Origin: Molossus alvarezi
Taxonomy: Eukaryota; Chordata; Mammalia; Chiroptera; Molossidae
Assembly: GCA_037176705.1 (NCBI GenBank)
Contig: JBAWUJ010000059.1
Location: forward strand, 496,001 to 560,000
Reading direction: 5' to 3'
DNA: 64,000 nucleotides
Shown here one piece after another: positions 43,388 through 55,334 of the stretch. The position numbers were made by a program, and so were the translations under genes. The first letter of the stretch is position 1; each line of letters starts with the position of its first letter. Under the pieces are notes generated by a model. The model did no database searches. It was not told the DNA's origin and was given only the letters and a program-made list of their open reading frames with translations.

Positions 43388-43508
43388 AAAGCCTACAGCA
43401 CCCGGCATTCCCAGGCGGTCTCCCATCCAAGTCCTGACCGGGCCCGACCCTGCTTAGCTTCCCAGATCCCACGAGATCGGGCGCGTTCAGGGTGGTATGG
43501 CCGGAGAC
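43388..43508 (-). rRNA. 5S rRNA-like gene, copy 74
   Basis: Array consensus. Upstream spacer aD2. Confidence 0.92.
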
Positions 43509-43980
43509 GTTGGCGGCCGCCTCCAGGCGCCCTAAGAGTCCAGCGCCGGGGCTGGCAGCCCCCCGGGCAGCCCCCCCGGCCGCCAGGCGGAGCGCGGACC
43601 GGCCCCTCTCAGCTCTCGGGGACCCAGGCGCGCGGTCCGTCCCGCCCAGCCTCGAACCAGGTCCTCACCGCGGAGCTCGGCAGGCCGCGCATGCGCAGTC
43701 CAGGGGCCCCAAGGTCTGCGCCTGGGGGGCCGGGGGGTCCGCCCCACGGGGCTGCGCTGCCCCACCGGGGGGGGCGCGGGCGCCCGCGAGTTGCGGCGCC
43801 TTGCGCGGCGGCCTGCTGGTGTGCTGCTGGGGCGTGGGGGGTCCCCTCTGGGCCCCAGATTCCCTCGCTCGGCCCCCGGCGTGGGCTGGGGCGCGTGCGT
43901 GCGTGGGCTGCGTGGCCCTCGGCCCGAAGCGCGGCAGGTGCGCAGCTGGCTGGCTGTGGGGGGACCAAAAAGGAGCGGCA

Positions 43981-44101
43981 AAAGCCTACAGCACCCGGCA
44001 TTCCCAGGCGGTCTCCCATCCAAGTCCTGACCGGGCCCGACCCTGCTTAGCTTCCCAGATCCCACGAGATCGGGCGCGTTCAGGGTGGTATGGCCGGAGA
44101 C
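43981..44101 (-). rRNA. 5S rRNA-like gene, copy 75
   Basis: Array consensus. Upstream spacer a*D5m; opens the second higher-order form. Confidence 0.92.
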
Positions 44102-44571
44102 GTTGGCGGCCGCCTCCAGGCGCCCTAAGAGTCCAGCGCCGGGGCTGGCAGCCCCCCGGGCAGCCCCCCCGGCCGCCAGGCGGAGCGCGGACCGGCCCCT
44201 CTCAGCTCTCGGGGACCCAGGCGCGCGGTCCGTCACGCCCAGCCTCGAACCAGGTCCTCACCGCGGAGCTCGGCAGGCCGCGCATGCGCAGTCCAGGGGC
44301 CCCAAGGTCTGCGCCTGGGGGGCCGGGGGTCCGCCCCTCGGGGCTGCGCTGCCCCACCGGCGGGCGTGGGCGCCCGCGAGTTGCGGCGCCTTGCTCGGCG
44401 GCCTGCTGGTGTGCGGCTGGGGCGTGCGGGGATCCCCTCTGGGCCCCAGATTCCCTCGCTCGGCCCCCGGCGTGGGCTGGGGCGCGTGCGTGTGTGGGCT
44501 GCGTGGCCCTCGGCCCGAAGCGCGGCAGGTGCGCAGCTGGCTGGCTGTGGGGGGACCAAAAAGGAGCGGCA

Positions 44572-44692
44572 AAAGCCTACAGCACCCTGCATTCCCAGGC
44601 GGTCTCCCATCCAAGTCCTGACCGGGCCCGACCCTGCTTAGCTTCCCAGATCCCACGAGATCGGGCGCGTTCAGGGTGGTATGGCCGGAGAC
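44572..44692 (-). rRNA. 5S rRNA-like gene, copy 76
   Basis: C105A. Upstream spacer axD7. Confidence 0.92.
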
Positions 44693-45163
44693 GTTGGCGG
44701 CCGCCTCCAGGCGCCCTAAGAGTCCAGCGCCGGGGCTGGCAGCCCCCCGGGCAGCCCCCCCGGCCGCCAGGCGGAGCGCGGACCGGCCCCTCTCAGCTCT
44801 CGGGGACCCAGGCGCGCGGTCCGTCCCGCCCAGCCTCGAACCAGGTCCTCACCGCGGAGCTCGGCAGGCAGCGCATGCGCAGTCCAGGGGCCCCAAGGTC
44901 TGCGCCTGGGGGGCCGGGGGGTCCGCCCCACGGGGCTGCGCTGCCCCACCGGGGGGGCGCGGGCGCCCGCGAGTTGCGGCGCCTTGCGCGGCGGCCTGCT
45001 GGTGTGCTGCTGGGGCGTGGGGGGTCCCCTCTGGGCCCCAGATTCCCTCGCTCGGCCCCCGGCGTGGGCTGGGGCGCGTGCGTGCGTGGGCTGCGTGGCC
45101 CTCGGCCCGAAGCGCGGCAGGTGCGCAGCTGGCTGGCTGTGGGGGGACCAAAAAGGAGCGGCA

Positions 45164-45284
45164 AAAGCCTACAGCGCCCGGCATTCCCAGGCGGTCTCCC
45201 ATCCAAGTCCTGACCGGGCCCGACCCTGCTTAGCTTCCCAGATCCCACGAGATCGGGCGCGTTCAGGGTGGTATGGCCGGAGAC
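45164..45284 (-). rRNA. 5S rRNA-like gene, copy 77
   Basis: T109C. Upstream spacer bD6. Confidence 0.92.
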
Positions 45285-45753
45285 GTTGGCGGCCGCCTCC
45301 AGGCGCCCTAAGAGTCCAGCGCCTGGGCTGGCAGCCCCCCGGGCAGCCCCCCGGCCGCCAGGCGGAGCGCGGACCGGCCCCTCTCAGCTCTCGGGGACCC
45401 AGGCGCGCGGTCCGTCCCGCCCAGCCTCGAACCAGGTCCTCACCGCGGAGCTCGGCAGGCCGCGCATGCGCAGTCCAGGGGCCCCAAGGTCTGCGCCTGG
45501 GGGGCCGGGGGGTCCGCCCCACGGGGCTGCGCTGCCCCACCGGCGGGCGCGGGCGCCCGCGAGTTGCGGCGCCTTGCGCGGTGGCCTGCTGGTGTGCTGC
45601 TGGGGCGTGGGGTGTCCCCTCTGGGCCCCCGATTCCCTCGCTCGGCCCCCGGCGTGGGCTGGGGCGCGTGCGTGCGTGGGCTGCGTGGCCCTCGGCCCGA
45701 AGCGCGGCAGGTGCGCAGCTGGCTGGCTGTGGGGGGACCAAAAAGGAGCGGCA

Positions 45754-45874
45754 AAAGCCTACAGCACCCGGCATTCCCAGGCGGTCTCCCATCCAAGTCC
45801 TGACCGGGCCCGACCCTGCTTAGCTTCCCAGATCCCACGAGATCGGGCGCGTTCAGGGTGGTATGGCCGGAGAC
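45754..45874 (-). rRNA. 5S rRNA-like gene, copy 78
   Basis: Array consensus. Upstream spacer cD1. Confidence 0.92.
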
Positions 45875-46344
45875 GTTGGCGGCCGCCTCCAGGCGCCCTA
45901 AGAGTCCAGCGCCTGGGCTGGCAGCCCCCCGGGCAGCCCCCCCGGCCGCCAGGCGGAGCGCGGACCGGCCCCTCTCAGCTCTCGGGGACCCAGGCGCGCG
46001 GTCCGTCCCGCCCAGCCTCGAACCAGGTCCTCACCGCGGAGCTCGGCAGGCCGCGCATGCGCAGTCCAGGGGCCCCAAGGTCTGCGCCTGGGGGGCCGGG
46101 GGGTCCGCCCCACGGGGCTGCGCTGCCCCACCGGCGGGCGCGGGCGCCCGCGAGTTGCGGCGCCTTGCGCGGCGGCCTGCTGGTGTGCTGCTGGGGCGTG
46201 GGGGGTCCCCTCTGGGCCCCAGATTCCCTCGCTCGGCCCCCGGCGTGGGCTGGGGCGCGTGCGTGCGTGGGCTGCGTGGCCCTCGGCCCGAAGCGCGGCA
46301 GGTGCGCAGCTGGCTGGCTGTGGGGGGACCAAAAAGGAGCGGCA

Positions 46345-46465
46345 AAAGCCTACAGCACCCGGCATTCCCAGGCGGTCTCCCATCCAAGTCCTGACCGGGC
46401 CCGACCCTGCTTAGCTTCCCAGATCCCACGAGATCGGGCGCGTTCAGGGTGGTATGGCCGGAGAC
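46345..46465 (-). rRNA. 5S rRNA-like gene, copy 79
   Basis: Array consensus. Upstream spacer bxD3. Confidence 0.92.
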
Positions 46466-46936
46466 GTTGGCGGCCGCCTCCAGGCGCCCTAAGAGTCCAG
46501 CGCCTGGGCTGGCAGCCCCCCGGGCAGCCCCCCGGCCGCCAGGCGGAGCGCGGACCGGCCCCTCTCAGCTCTCGGGGACCCAGGCGCGCGGTCCGTCCCG
46601 CCCAGCCTCGAACCAGGTCCTCACCGCGGAGCTCGGCAGGCAGCGCATGCGCAGTCCAGGGGCCCCAAGGTCTGCGCCTGGGGGGCCGGGGGGTCCGCCC
46701 CACGGGGCTGCGCTGCCCCACCGGGGGGGGCGCGGGCGCCCGCGAGTTGCGGCGCCTTGCGCGGCGGCCTGCTGGTGTGCTGCTGGGGCGTGGGGGGTCC
46801 CCTCTGGGCCCCAGACTCCCTCGCTTGGCCCCCGGCGTGGGCTGGGGCGCGTGCGTGCGTGGGCTGCGTGGCCCTCGGCCCGAAGCGCGGCAGGTGCGCA
46901 GCTGGCTGGCTGTGGGGGGACCAAAAAGGAGCGGCC

Positions 46937-47057
46937 AAAGCCTACAGCACCCGGCATTCCCAGGCGGTCTCCCATCCAAGTCCTGACCGGGCCCGACCCT
47001 GCTTAGCTTCCCAGATCCCACGAGATCGGGCGCGTTCAGGGTGGTATGGCCGGAGAC
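46937..47057 (-). rRNA. 5S rRNA-like gene, copy 80
   Basis: The base just after the gene is changed (plus-strand C at 46936), so the first T-run is TTTG instead of TTTT. Only the TTTTT about 9 nt downstream remains as a terminator, so a slightly 3'-extended RNA would be expected. Upstream spacer cD4t. Confidence 0.92.
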
Positions 47058-47527
47058 GTTGGCGGCCGCCTCCAGGCGCCCTAAGAGTCCAGCGCCTGGG
47101 CTGGCAGCCCCCCGGGCAGCCCCCCCGGCCGCCAGGCGGAGCGCGGACCGGCCCCTCTCAGCTCTCGGGGACCCAGGCGCGCGGTCCGTCCCGCCCAGCC
47201 TCGAACCAGGTCCTCACCGCGGAGCTCGGCAGGCCGCGCATGCGCAGTCCAGGGGCCCCAAGGTCTGCGCCTGGGGGGCCGGGGGTCCGCCCCTCGGGGC
47301 TGCGCTGCCCCACCGGCGGGCGCGGGCGCCCGCGAGTTGCGGCGCCTTGCGCGGCGGCCTGCTGGTGTGCTGCTGGGGCGTGGGGGGATACCCTCTGGGC
47401 CCCAGATTCCCTCGCTCGGCCCCCGGCGTGGGCTGGGGCGCGTGCGTGCGTGGGCTGCGTGGCCCTCGGCCCGAAGCGCGGCAGGTGCGCAGCTGGCTGG
47501 CTGTGGGGGGACCAAAAAGGAGCGGCA

Positions 47528-47648
47528 AAAGCCTACAGCACCCGGCATTCCCAGGCGGTCTCCCATCCAAGTCCTGACCGGGCCCGACCCTGCTTAGCTT
47601 CCCAGATCCCACGAGATCGGGCGCGTTCAGGGTGGTATGGCCGGAGAC
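47528..47648 (-). rRNA. 5S rRNA-like gene, copy 81
   Basis: Array consensus. Upstream spacer bD2. Confidence 0.92.
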
Positions 47649-48119
47649 GTTGGCGGCCGCCTCCAGGCGCCCTAAGAGTCCAGCGCCTGGGCTGGCAGCC
47701 CCCCGGGCAGCCCCCCGGCCGCCAGGCGGAGCGCGGACCGGCCCCTCTCAGCTCTCGGGGACCCAGGCGCGCGGTCCGTCCCGCCCAGCCTCGAACCAGG
47801 TCCTCACCGCGGAGCTCGGCAGGCCGCGCATGCGCAGTCCAGGGGCCCCAAGGTCTGCGCCTGGGGGGCCGGGGGGTCCGCCCCACGGGGCTGCGCTGCC
47901 CCACCGGGGGGGGCGCGGGCGCCCGCGAGTTGCGGCGCCTTGCGCGGCGGCCTGCTGGTGTGCTGCTGGGGCGTGGGGGGTCCCCTCTGGGCCCCAGATT
48001 CCCTCGCTCGGCCCCCGGCGTGGGCTGGGGCGCGTGCGTGCGTGGGCTGCGTGGCCCTCGGCCCGAAGCGCGGCAGGTGCGCAGCTGGCTGGCTGTGGGG
48101 GGACCAAAAAGGAGCGGCA

Positions 48120-48240
48120 AAAGCCTACAGCACCCGGCATTCCCAGGCGGTCTCCCATCCAAGTCCTGACCGGGCCCGACCCTGCTTAGCTTCCCAGATC
48201 CCACGAGATCGGGCGCGTTCAGGGTGGTATGGCCGGAGAC
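48120..48240 (-). rRNA. 5S rRNA-like gene, copy 82
   Basis: Array consensus. Upstream spacer a*D5m. Confidence 0.92.
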
Positions 48241-48710
48241 GTTGGCGGCCGCCTCCAGGCGCCCTAAGAGTCCAGCGCCGGGGCTGGCAGCCCCCCGGGC
48301 AGCCCCCCCGGCCGCCAGGCGGAGCGCGGACCGGCCCCTCTCAGCTCTCGGGGACCCAGGCGCGCGGTCCGTCACGCCCAGCCTCGAACCAGGTCCTCAC
48401 CGCGGAGCTCGGCAGGCCGCGCATGCGCAGTCCAGGGGCCCCAAGGTCTGCGCCTGGGGGGCCGGGGGTCCGCCCCTCGGGGCTGCGCTGCCCCACCGGC
48501 GGGCGTGGGCGCCCGCGAGTTGCGGCGCCTTGCTCGGCGGCCTGCTGGTGTGCGGCTGGGGCGTGCGGGGATCCCCTCTGGGCCCCAGATTCCCTCGCTC
48601 GGCCCCCGGCGTGGGCTGGGGCGCGTGCGTGTGTGGGCTGCGTGGCCCTCGGCCCGAAGCGCGGCAGGTGCGCAGCTGGCTGGCTGTGGGGGGACCAAAA
48701 AGGAGCGGCA

Positions 48711-48831
48711 AAAGCCTACAGCACCCTGCATTCCCAGGCGGTCTCCCATCCAAGTCCTGACCGGGCCCGACCCTGCTTAGCTTCCCAGATCCCACGAGAT
48801 CGGGCGCGTTCAGGGTGGTATGGCCGGAGAC
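48711..48831 (-). rRNA. 5S rRNA-like gene, copy 83
   Basis: C105A. Upstream spacer axD7. Confidence 0.92.
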
Positions 48832-49302
48832 GTTGGCGGCCGCCTCCAGGCGCCCTAAGAGTCCAGCGCCGGGGCTGGCAGCCCCCCGGGCAGCCCCCCC
48901 GGCCGCCAGGCGGAGCGCGGACCGGCCCCTCTCAGCTCTCGGGGACCCAGGCGCGCGGTCCGTCCCGCCCAGCCTCGAACCAGGTCCTCACCGCGGAGCT
49001 CGGCAGGCAGCGCATGCGCAGTCCAGGGGCCCCAAGGTCTGCGCCTGGGGGGCCGGGGGGTCCGCCCCACGGGGCTGCGCTGCCCCACCGGGGGGGCGCG
49101 GGCGCCCGCGAGTTGCGGCGCCTTGCGCGGCGGCCTGCTGGTGTGCTGCTGGGGCGTGGGGGGTCCCCTCTGGGCCCCAGATTCCCTCGCTCGGCCCCCG
49201 GCGTGGGCTGGGGCGCGTGCGTGCGTGGGCTGCGTGGCCCTCGGCCCGAAGCGCGGCAGGTGCGCAGCTGGCTGGCTGTGGGGGGACCAAAAAGGAGCGG
49301 CA

Positions 49303-49423
49303 AAAGCCTACAGCGCCCGGCATTCCCAGGCGGTCTCCCATCCAAGTCCTGACCGGGCCCGACCCTGCTTAGCTTCCCAGATCCCACGAGATCGGGCGTG
49401 TTCAGGGTGGTATGGCCGGAGAC
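49303..49423 (-). rRNA. 5S rRNA-like gene, copy 84
   Basis: T109C plus a private G25A (49399). Upstream spacer bD6. Confidence 0.92.
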
Positions 49424-49892
49424 GTTGGCGGCCGCCTCCAGGCGCCCTAAGAGTCCAGCGCCTGGGCTGGCAGCCCCCCGGGCAGCCCCCCGGCCGCCAG
49501 GCGGAGCGCGGACCGGCCCCTCTCAGCTCTCGGGGACCCAGGCGCGCGGTCCGTCCCGCCCAGCCTCGAACCAGGTCCTCACCGCGGAGCTCGGCAGGCC
49601 GCGCATGCGCAGTCCAGGGGCCCCAAGGTCTGCGCCTGGGGGGCCGGGGGGTCCGCCCCACGGGGCTGCGCTGCCCCACCGGCGGGCGCGGGCGCCCGCG
49701 AGTTGCGGCGCCTTGCGCGGTGGCCTGCTGGTGTGCTGCTGGGGCGTGGGGTGTCCCCTCTGGGCCCCCGATTCCCTCGCTCGGCCCCCGGCGTGGGCTG
49801 GGGCGCGTGCGTGCGTGGGCTGCGTGGCCCTCGGCCCGAAGCGCGGCAGGTGCGCAGCTGGCTGGCTGTGGGGGGACCAAAAAGGAGCGGCA

Positions 49893-50013
49893 AAAGCCTA
49901 CAGCACCCGGCATTCCCAGGCGGTCTCCCATCCAAGTCCTGACCGGGCCCGACCCTGCTTAGCTTCCCAGATCCCACGAGATCGGGCGCGTTCAGGGTGG
50001 TATGGCCGGAGAC
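49893..50013 (-). rRNA. 5S rRNA-like gene, copy 85
   Basis: Array consensus. Upstream spacer cD1. Confidence 0.92.
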
Positions 50014-50483
50014 GTTGGCGGCCGCCTCCAGGCGCCCTAAGAGTCCAGCGCCTGGGCTGGCAGCCCCCCGGGCAGCCCCCCCGGCCGCCAGGCGGAGCGC
50101 GGACCGGCCCCTCTCAGCTCTCGGGGACCCAGGCGCGCGGTCCGTCCCGCCCAGCCTCGAACCAGGTCCTCACCGCGGAGCTCGGCAGGCCGCGCATGCG
50201 CAGTCCAGGGGCCCCAAGGTCTGCGCCTGGGGGGCCGGGGGGTCCGCCCCACGGGGCTGCGCTGCCCCACCGGCGGGCGCGGGCGCCCGCGAGTTGCGGC
50301 GCCTTGCGCGGCGGCCTGCTGGTGTGCTGCTGGGGCGTGGGGGGTCCCCTCTGGGCCCCAGATTCCCTCGCTCGGCCCCCGGCGTGGGCTGGGGCGCGTG
50401 CGTGCGTGGGCTGCGTGGCCCTCGGCCCGAAGCGCGGCAGGTGCGCAGCTGGCTGGCTGTGGGGGGACCAAAAAGGAGCGGCA

Positions 50484-50604
50484 AAAGCCTACAGCACCCG
50501 GCATTCCCAGGCGGTCTCCCATCCAAGTCCTGACCGGGCCCGACCCTGCTTAGCTTCCCAGATCCCACGAGATCGGGCGCGTTCAGGGTGGTATGGCCGG
50601 AGAC
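50484..50604 (-). rRNA. 5S rRNA-like gene, copy 86
   Basis: Array consensus. Upstream spacer bxD3. Confidence 0.92.
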
Positions 50605-51075
50605 GTTGGCGGCCGCCTCCAGGCGCCCTAAGAGTCCAGCGCCTGGGCTGGCAGCCCCCCGGGCAGCCCCCCGGCCGCCAGGCGGAGCGCGGACCGGCCC
50701 CTCTCAGCTCTCGGGGACCCAGGCGCGCGGTCCGTCCCGCCCAGCCTCGAACCAGGTCCTCACCGCGGAGCTCGGCAGGCAGCGCATGCGCAGTCCAGGG
50801 GCCCCAAGGTCTGCGCCTGGGGGGCCGGGGGGTCCGCCCCACGGGGCTGCGCTGCCCCACCGGGGGGGGCGCGGGCGCCCGCGAGTTGCGGCGCCTTGCG
50901 CGGCGGCCTGCTGGTGTGCTGCTGGGGCGTGGGGGGTCCCCTCTGGGCCCCAGACTCCCTCGCTTGGCCCCCGGCGTGGGCTGGGGCGCGTGCGTGCGTG
51001 GGCTGCGTGGCCCTCGGCCCGAAGCGCGGCAGGTGCGCAGCTGGCTGGCTGTGGGGGGACCAAAAAGGAGCGGCC

Positions 51076-51196
51076 AAAGCCTACAGCACCCGGCATTCCC
51101 AGGCGGTCTCCCATCCAAGTCCTGACCGGGCCCGACCCTGCTTAGCTTCCCAGATCCCACGAGATCGGGCGCGTTCAGGGTGGTATGGCCGGAGAC
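51076..51196 (-). rRNA. 5S rRNA-like gene, copy 87
   Basis: Same loss of the first T-run as copy 80 (plus-strand C at 51075), seven units further on. Upstream spacer cD4. Confidence 0.92.
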
Positions 51197-51666
51197 GTTG
51201 GCGGCCGCCTCCAGGCGCCCTAAGAGTCCAGCGCCTGGGCTGGCAGCCCCCCGGGCAGCCCCCCCGGCCGCCAGGCGGAGCGCGGACCGGCCCCTCTCAG
51301 CTCTCGGGGACCCAGGCGCGCGGTCCGTCCCGCCCAGCCTCGAACCAGGTCCTCACCGCGGAGCTCGGCAGGCCGCGCATGCGCAGTCCAGGGGCCCCAA
51401 GGTCTGCGCCTGGGGGGCCGGGGGTCCGCCCCTCGGGGCTGCGCTGCCCCACCGGCGGGCGCGGGCGCCCGCGAGTTGCGGCGCCTTGCGCGGCGGCCTG
51501 CTGGTGTGCTGCTGGGGCGTGGGGGGATCCCCTCTGGGCCCCAGATTCCCTCGCTCGGCCCCCGGCGTGGGCTGGGGCGCGTGCGTGCGTGGGCTGCGTG
51601 GCCCTCGGCCCGAAGCGCGGCAGGTGCGCAGCTGGCTGGCTGTGGGGGGACCAAAAAGGAGCGGCA

Positions 51667-51787
51667 AAAGCCTACAGCACCCGGCATTCCCAGGCGGTCT
51701 CCCATCCAAGTCCTGACCGGGCCCGACCCTGCTTAGCTTCCCAGATCCCACGAGATCGGGCGCGTTCAGGGTGGTATGGCCGGAGAC
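51667..51787 (-). rRNA. 5S rRNA-like gene, copy 88
   Basis: Array consensus. Upstream spacer bD1 with private changes at 51961 (G to T) and 51979 (C to T) flanking the NRF1-like site. Confidence 0.92.
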
Positions 51788-52256
51788 GTTGGCGGCCGCC
51801 TCCAGGCGCCCTAAGAGTCCAGCGCCTGGGCTGGCAGCCCCCCGGGCAGCCCCCCGGCCGCCAGGCGGAGCGCGGACCGGCCCCTCTCAGCTCTCGGGGA
51901 CCCAGGCGCGCGGTCCGTCCCGCCCAGCCTCGAACCAGGTCCTCACCGCGGAGCTCGGCATGCCGCGCATGCGCAGTCTAGGGGCCCCAAGGTCTGCGCC
52001 TGGGGGGCCGGGGGGTCCGCCCCACGGGGCTGCGCTGCCCCACCGGCGGGCGCGGGCGCCCGCGAGTTGCGGCGCCTTGCGCGGCGGCCTGCTGGTGTGC
52101 TGCTGGGGCGTGGGGGGTCCCCTCTGGGCCCCAGATTCCCTCGCTCGGCCCCCGGCGTGGGCTGGGGCGCGTGCGTGCGTGGGCTGCGTGGCCCTCGGCC
52201 CGAAGCGCGGCAGGTGCGCAGCTGGCTGGCTGTGGGGGGACCAAAAAGGAGCGGCA

Positions 52257-52377
52257 AAAGCCTACAGCACCCGGCATTCCCAGGCGGTCTCCCATCCAAG
52301 TCCTGACCGGGCCCGACCCTGCTTAGCTTCCCAGATCCCACGAGATCGGGCGCGTTCAGGGTGGTATGGCCGGAGAC
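52257..52377 (-). rRNA. 5S rRNA-like gene, copy 89
   Basis: Array consensus. Upstream spacer aD2. Confidence 0.92.
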
Positions 52378-52849
52378 GTTGGCGGCCGCCTCCAGGCGCC
52401 CTAAGAGTCCAGCGCCGGGGCTGGCAGCCCCCCGGGCAGCCCCCCCGGCCGCCAGGCGGAGCGCGGACCGGCCCCTCTCAGCTCTCGGGGACCCAGGCGC
52501 GCGGTCCGTCCCGCCCAGCCTCGAACCAGGTCCTCACCGCGGAGCTCGGCAGGCCGCGCATGCGCAGTCCAGGGGCCCCAAGGTCTGCGCCTGGGGGGCC
52601 GGGGGGTCCGCCCCACGGGGCTGCGCTGCCCCACCGGGGGGGGCGCGGGCGCCCGCGAGTTGCGGCGCCTTGCGCGGCGGCCTGCTGGTGTGCTGCTGGG
52701 GCGTGGGGGGTCCCCTCTGGGCCCCAGATTCCCTCGCTCGGCCCCCGGCGTGGGCTGGGGCGCGTGCGTGCGTGGGCTGCGTGGCCCTCGGCCCGAAGCG
52801 CGGCAGGTGCGCAGCTGGCTGGCTGTGGGGGGACCAAAAAGGAGCGGCA

Positions 52850-52970
52850 AAAGCCTACAGCACCCGGCATTCCCAGGCGGTCTCCCATCCAAGTCCTGAC
52901 CGGGCCCGACCCTGCTTAGCTTCCCAGATCCCACGAGATCGGGCGCGTTCAGGGTGGTATGGCCGGAGAC
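52850..52970 (-). rRNA. 5S rRNA-like gene, copy 90
   Basis: Array consensus. Upstream spacer a*D5m with a private C to G at 53085. Confidence 0.92.
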
Positions 52971-53440
52971 GTTGGCGGCCGCCTCCAGGCGCCCTAAGAG
53001 TCCAGCGCCGGGGCTGGCAGCCCCCCGGGCAGCCCCCCCGGCCGCCAGGCGGAGCGCGGACCGGCCCCTCTCAGCTCTCGGGGAGCCAGGCGCGCGGTCC
53101 GTCACGCCCAGCCTCGAACCAGGTCCTCACCGCGGAGCTCGGCAGGCCGCGCATGCGCAGTCCAGGGGCCCCAAGGTCTGCGCCTGGGGGGCCGGGGGTC
53201 CGCCCCTCGGGGCTGCGCTGCCCCACCGGCGGGCGTGGGCGCCCGCGAGTTGCGGCGCCTTGCTCGGCGGCCTGCTGGTGTGCGGCTGGGGCGTGCGGGG
53301 ATCCCCTCTGGGCCCCAGATTCCCTCGCTCGGCCCCCGGCGTGGGCTGGGGCGCGTGCGTGTGTGGGCTGCGTGGCCCTCGGCCCGAAGCGCGGCAGGTG
53401 CGCAGCTGGCTGGCTGTGGGGGGACCAAAAAGGAGCGGCA

Positions 53441-53561
53441 AAAGCCTACAGCACCCTGCATTCCCAGGCGGTCTCCCATCCAAGTCCTGACCGGGCCCGA
53501 CCCTGCTTAGCTTCCCAGATCCCACGAGATCGGGCGCGTTCAGGGTGGTATGGCCGGAGAC
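53441..53561 (-). rRNA. 5S rRNA-like gene, copy 91
   Basis: C105A. Upstream spacer axD7. Confidence 0.92.
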
Positions 53562-54032
53562 GTTGGCGGCCGCCTCCAGGCGCCCTAAGAGTCCAGCGCC
53601 GGGGCTGGCAGCCCCCCGGGCAGCCCCCCCGGCCGCCAGGCGGAGCGCGGACCGGCCCCTCTCAGCTCTCGGGGACCCAGGCGCGCGGTCCGTCCCGCCC
53701 AGCCTCGAACCAGGTCCTCACCGCGGAGCTCGGCAGGCAGCGCATGCGCAGTCCAGGGGCCCCAAGGTCTGCGCCTGGGGGGCCGGGGGGTCCGCCCCAC
53801 GGGGCTGCGCTGCCCCACCGGGGGGGCGCGGGCGCCCGCGAGTTGCGGCGCCTTGCGCGGCGGCCTGCTGGTGTGCTGCTGGGGCGTGGGGGGTCCCCTC
53901 TGGGCCCCAGATTCCCTCGCTCGGCCCCCGGCGTGGGCTGGGGCGCGTGCGTGCGTGGGCTGCGTGGCCCTCGGCCCGAAGCGCGGCAGGTGCGCAGCTG
54001 GCTGGCTGTGGGGGGACCAAAAAGGAGCGGCA

Positions 54033-54153
54033 AAAGCCTACAGCGCCCGGCATTCCCAGGCGGTCTCCCATCCAAGTCCTGACCGGGCCCGACCCTGCTT
54101 AGCTTCCCAGATCCCACGAGATCGGGCGCGTTCAGGGTGGTATGGCCGGAGAC
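54033..54153 (-). rRNA. 5S rRNA-like gene, copy 92
   Basis: T109C. Upstream spacer bD6. Confidence 0.92.
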
Positions 54154-54622
54154 GTTGGCGGCCGCCTCCAGGCGCCCTAAGAGTCCAGCGCCTGGGCTGG
54201 CAGCCCCCCGGGCAGCCCCCCGGCCGCCAGGCGGAGCGCGGACCGGCCCCTCTCAGCTCTCGGGGACCCAGGCGCGCGGTCCGTCCCGCCCAGCCTCGAA
54301 CCAGGTCCTCACCGCGGAGCTCGGCAGGCCGCGCATGCGCAGTCCAGGGGCCCCAAGGTCTGCGCCTGGGGGGCCGGGGGGTCCGCCCCACGGGGCTGCG
54401 CTGCCCCACCGGCGGGCGCGGGCGCCCGCGAGTTGCGGCGCCTTGCGCGGTGGCCTGCTGGTGTGCTGCTGGGGCGTGGGGTGTCCCCTCTGGGCCCCCG
54501 ATTCCCTCGCTCGGCCCCCGGCGTGGGCTGGGGCGCGTGCGTGCGTGGGCTGCGTGGCCCTCGGCCCGAAGCGCGGCAGGTGCGCAGCTGGCTGGCTGTG
54601 GGGGGACCAAAAAGGAGCGGCA

Positions 54623-54743
54623 AAAGCCTACAGCACCCGGCATTCCCAGGCGGTCTCCCATCCAAGTCCTGACCGGGCCCGACCCTGCTTAGCTTCCCAG
54701 ATCCCACGAGATCGGGCGCGTTCAGGGTGGTATGGCCGGAGAC
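54623..54743 (-). rRNA. 5S rRNA-like gene, copy 93
   Basis: Array consensus. Upstream spacer cD1. Confidence 0.92.
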
Positions 54744-55213
54744 GTTGGCGGCCGCCTCCAGGCGCCCTAAGAGTCCAGCGCCTGGGCTGGCAGCCCCCCG
54801 GGCAGCCCCCCCGGCCGCCAGGCGGAGCGCGGACCGGCCCCTCTCAGCTCTCGGGGACCCAGGCGCGCGGTCCGTCCCGCCCAGCCTCGAACCAGGTCCT
54901 CACCGCGGAGCTCGGCAGGCCGCGCATGCGCAGTCCAGGGGCCCCAAGGTCTGCGCCTGGGGGGCCGGGGGGTCCGCCCCACGGGGCTGCGCTGCCCCAC
55001 CGGCGGGCGCGGGCGCCCGCGAGTTGCGGCGCCTTGCGCGGCGGCCTGCTGGTGTGCTGCTGGGGCGTGGGGGGTCCCCTCTGGGCCCCAGATTCCCTCG
55101 CTCGGCCCCCGGCGTGGGCTGGGGCGCGTGCGTGCGTGGGCTGCGTGGCCCTCGGCCCGAAGCGCGGCAGGTGCGCAGCTGGCTGGCTGTGGGGGGACCA
55201 AAAAGGAGCGGCA

Positions 55214-55334
55214 AAAGCCTACAGCACCCGGCATTCCCAGGCGGTCTCCCATCCAAGTCCTGACCGGGCCCGACCCTGCTTAGCTTCCCAGATCCCACGA
55301 GATCGGGCGCGTTCAGGGTGGTATGGCCGGAGAC
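55214..55334 (-). rRNA. 5S rRNA-like gene, copy 94
   Basis: Array consensus. Upstream spacer bxD3. Confidence 0.92.

Larger units (their letters stand above)
44102..48240 (-). repeat. Higher-order repeat, second form, block 1 (copies 75-81)
   Basis: Seven units, 4139 bp: a*D5m, axD7, bD6, cD1, bxD3, cD4t, bD2. Compared with the 6-unit form it lacks bD2 between D7 and D6. Confidence 0.82.
48241..52970 (-). repeat. Higher-order repeat, second form, block 2 (copies 82-89)
   Basis: Eight units, 4730 bp: a*D5m, axD7, bD6, cD1, bxD3, cD4, bD1, aD2. It shares with block 1 the rare loss of the first T-run at the gene after bxD3 (copies 80 and 87). Confidence 0.82.
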
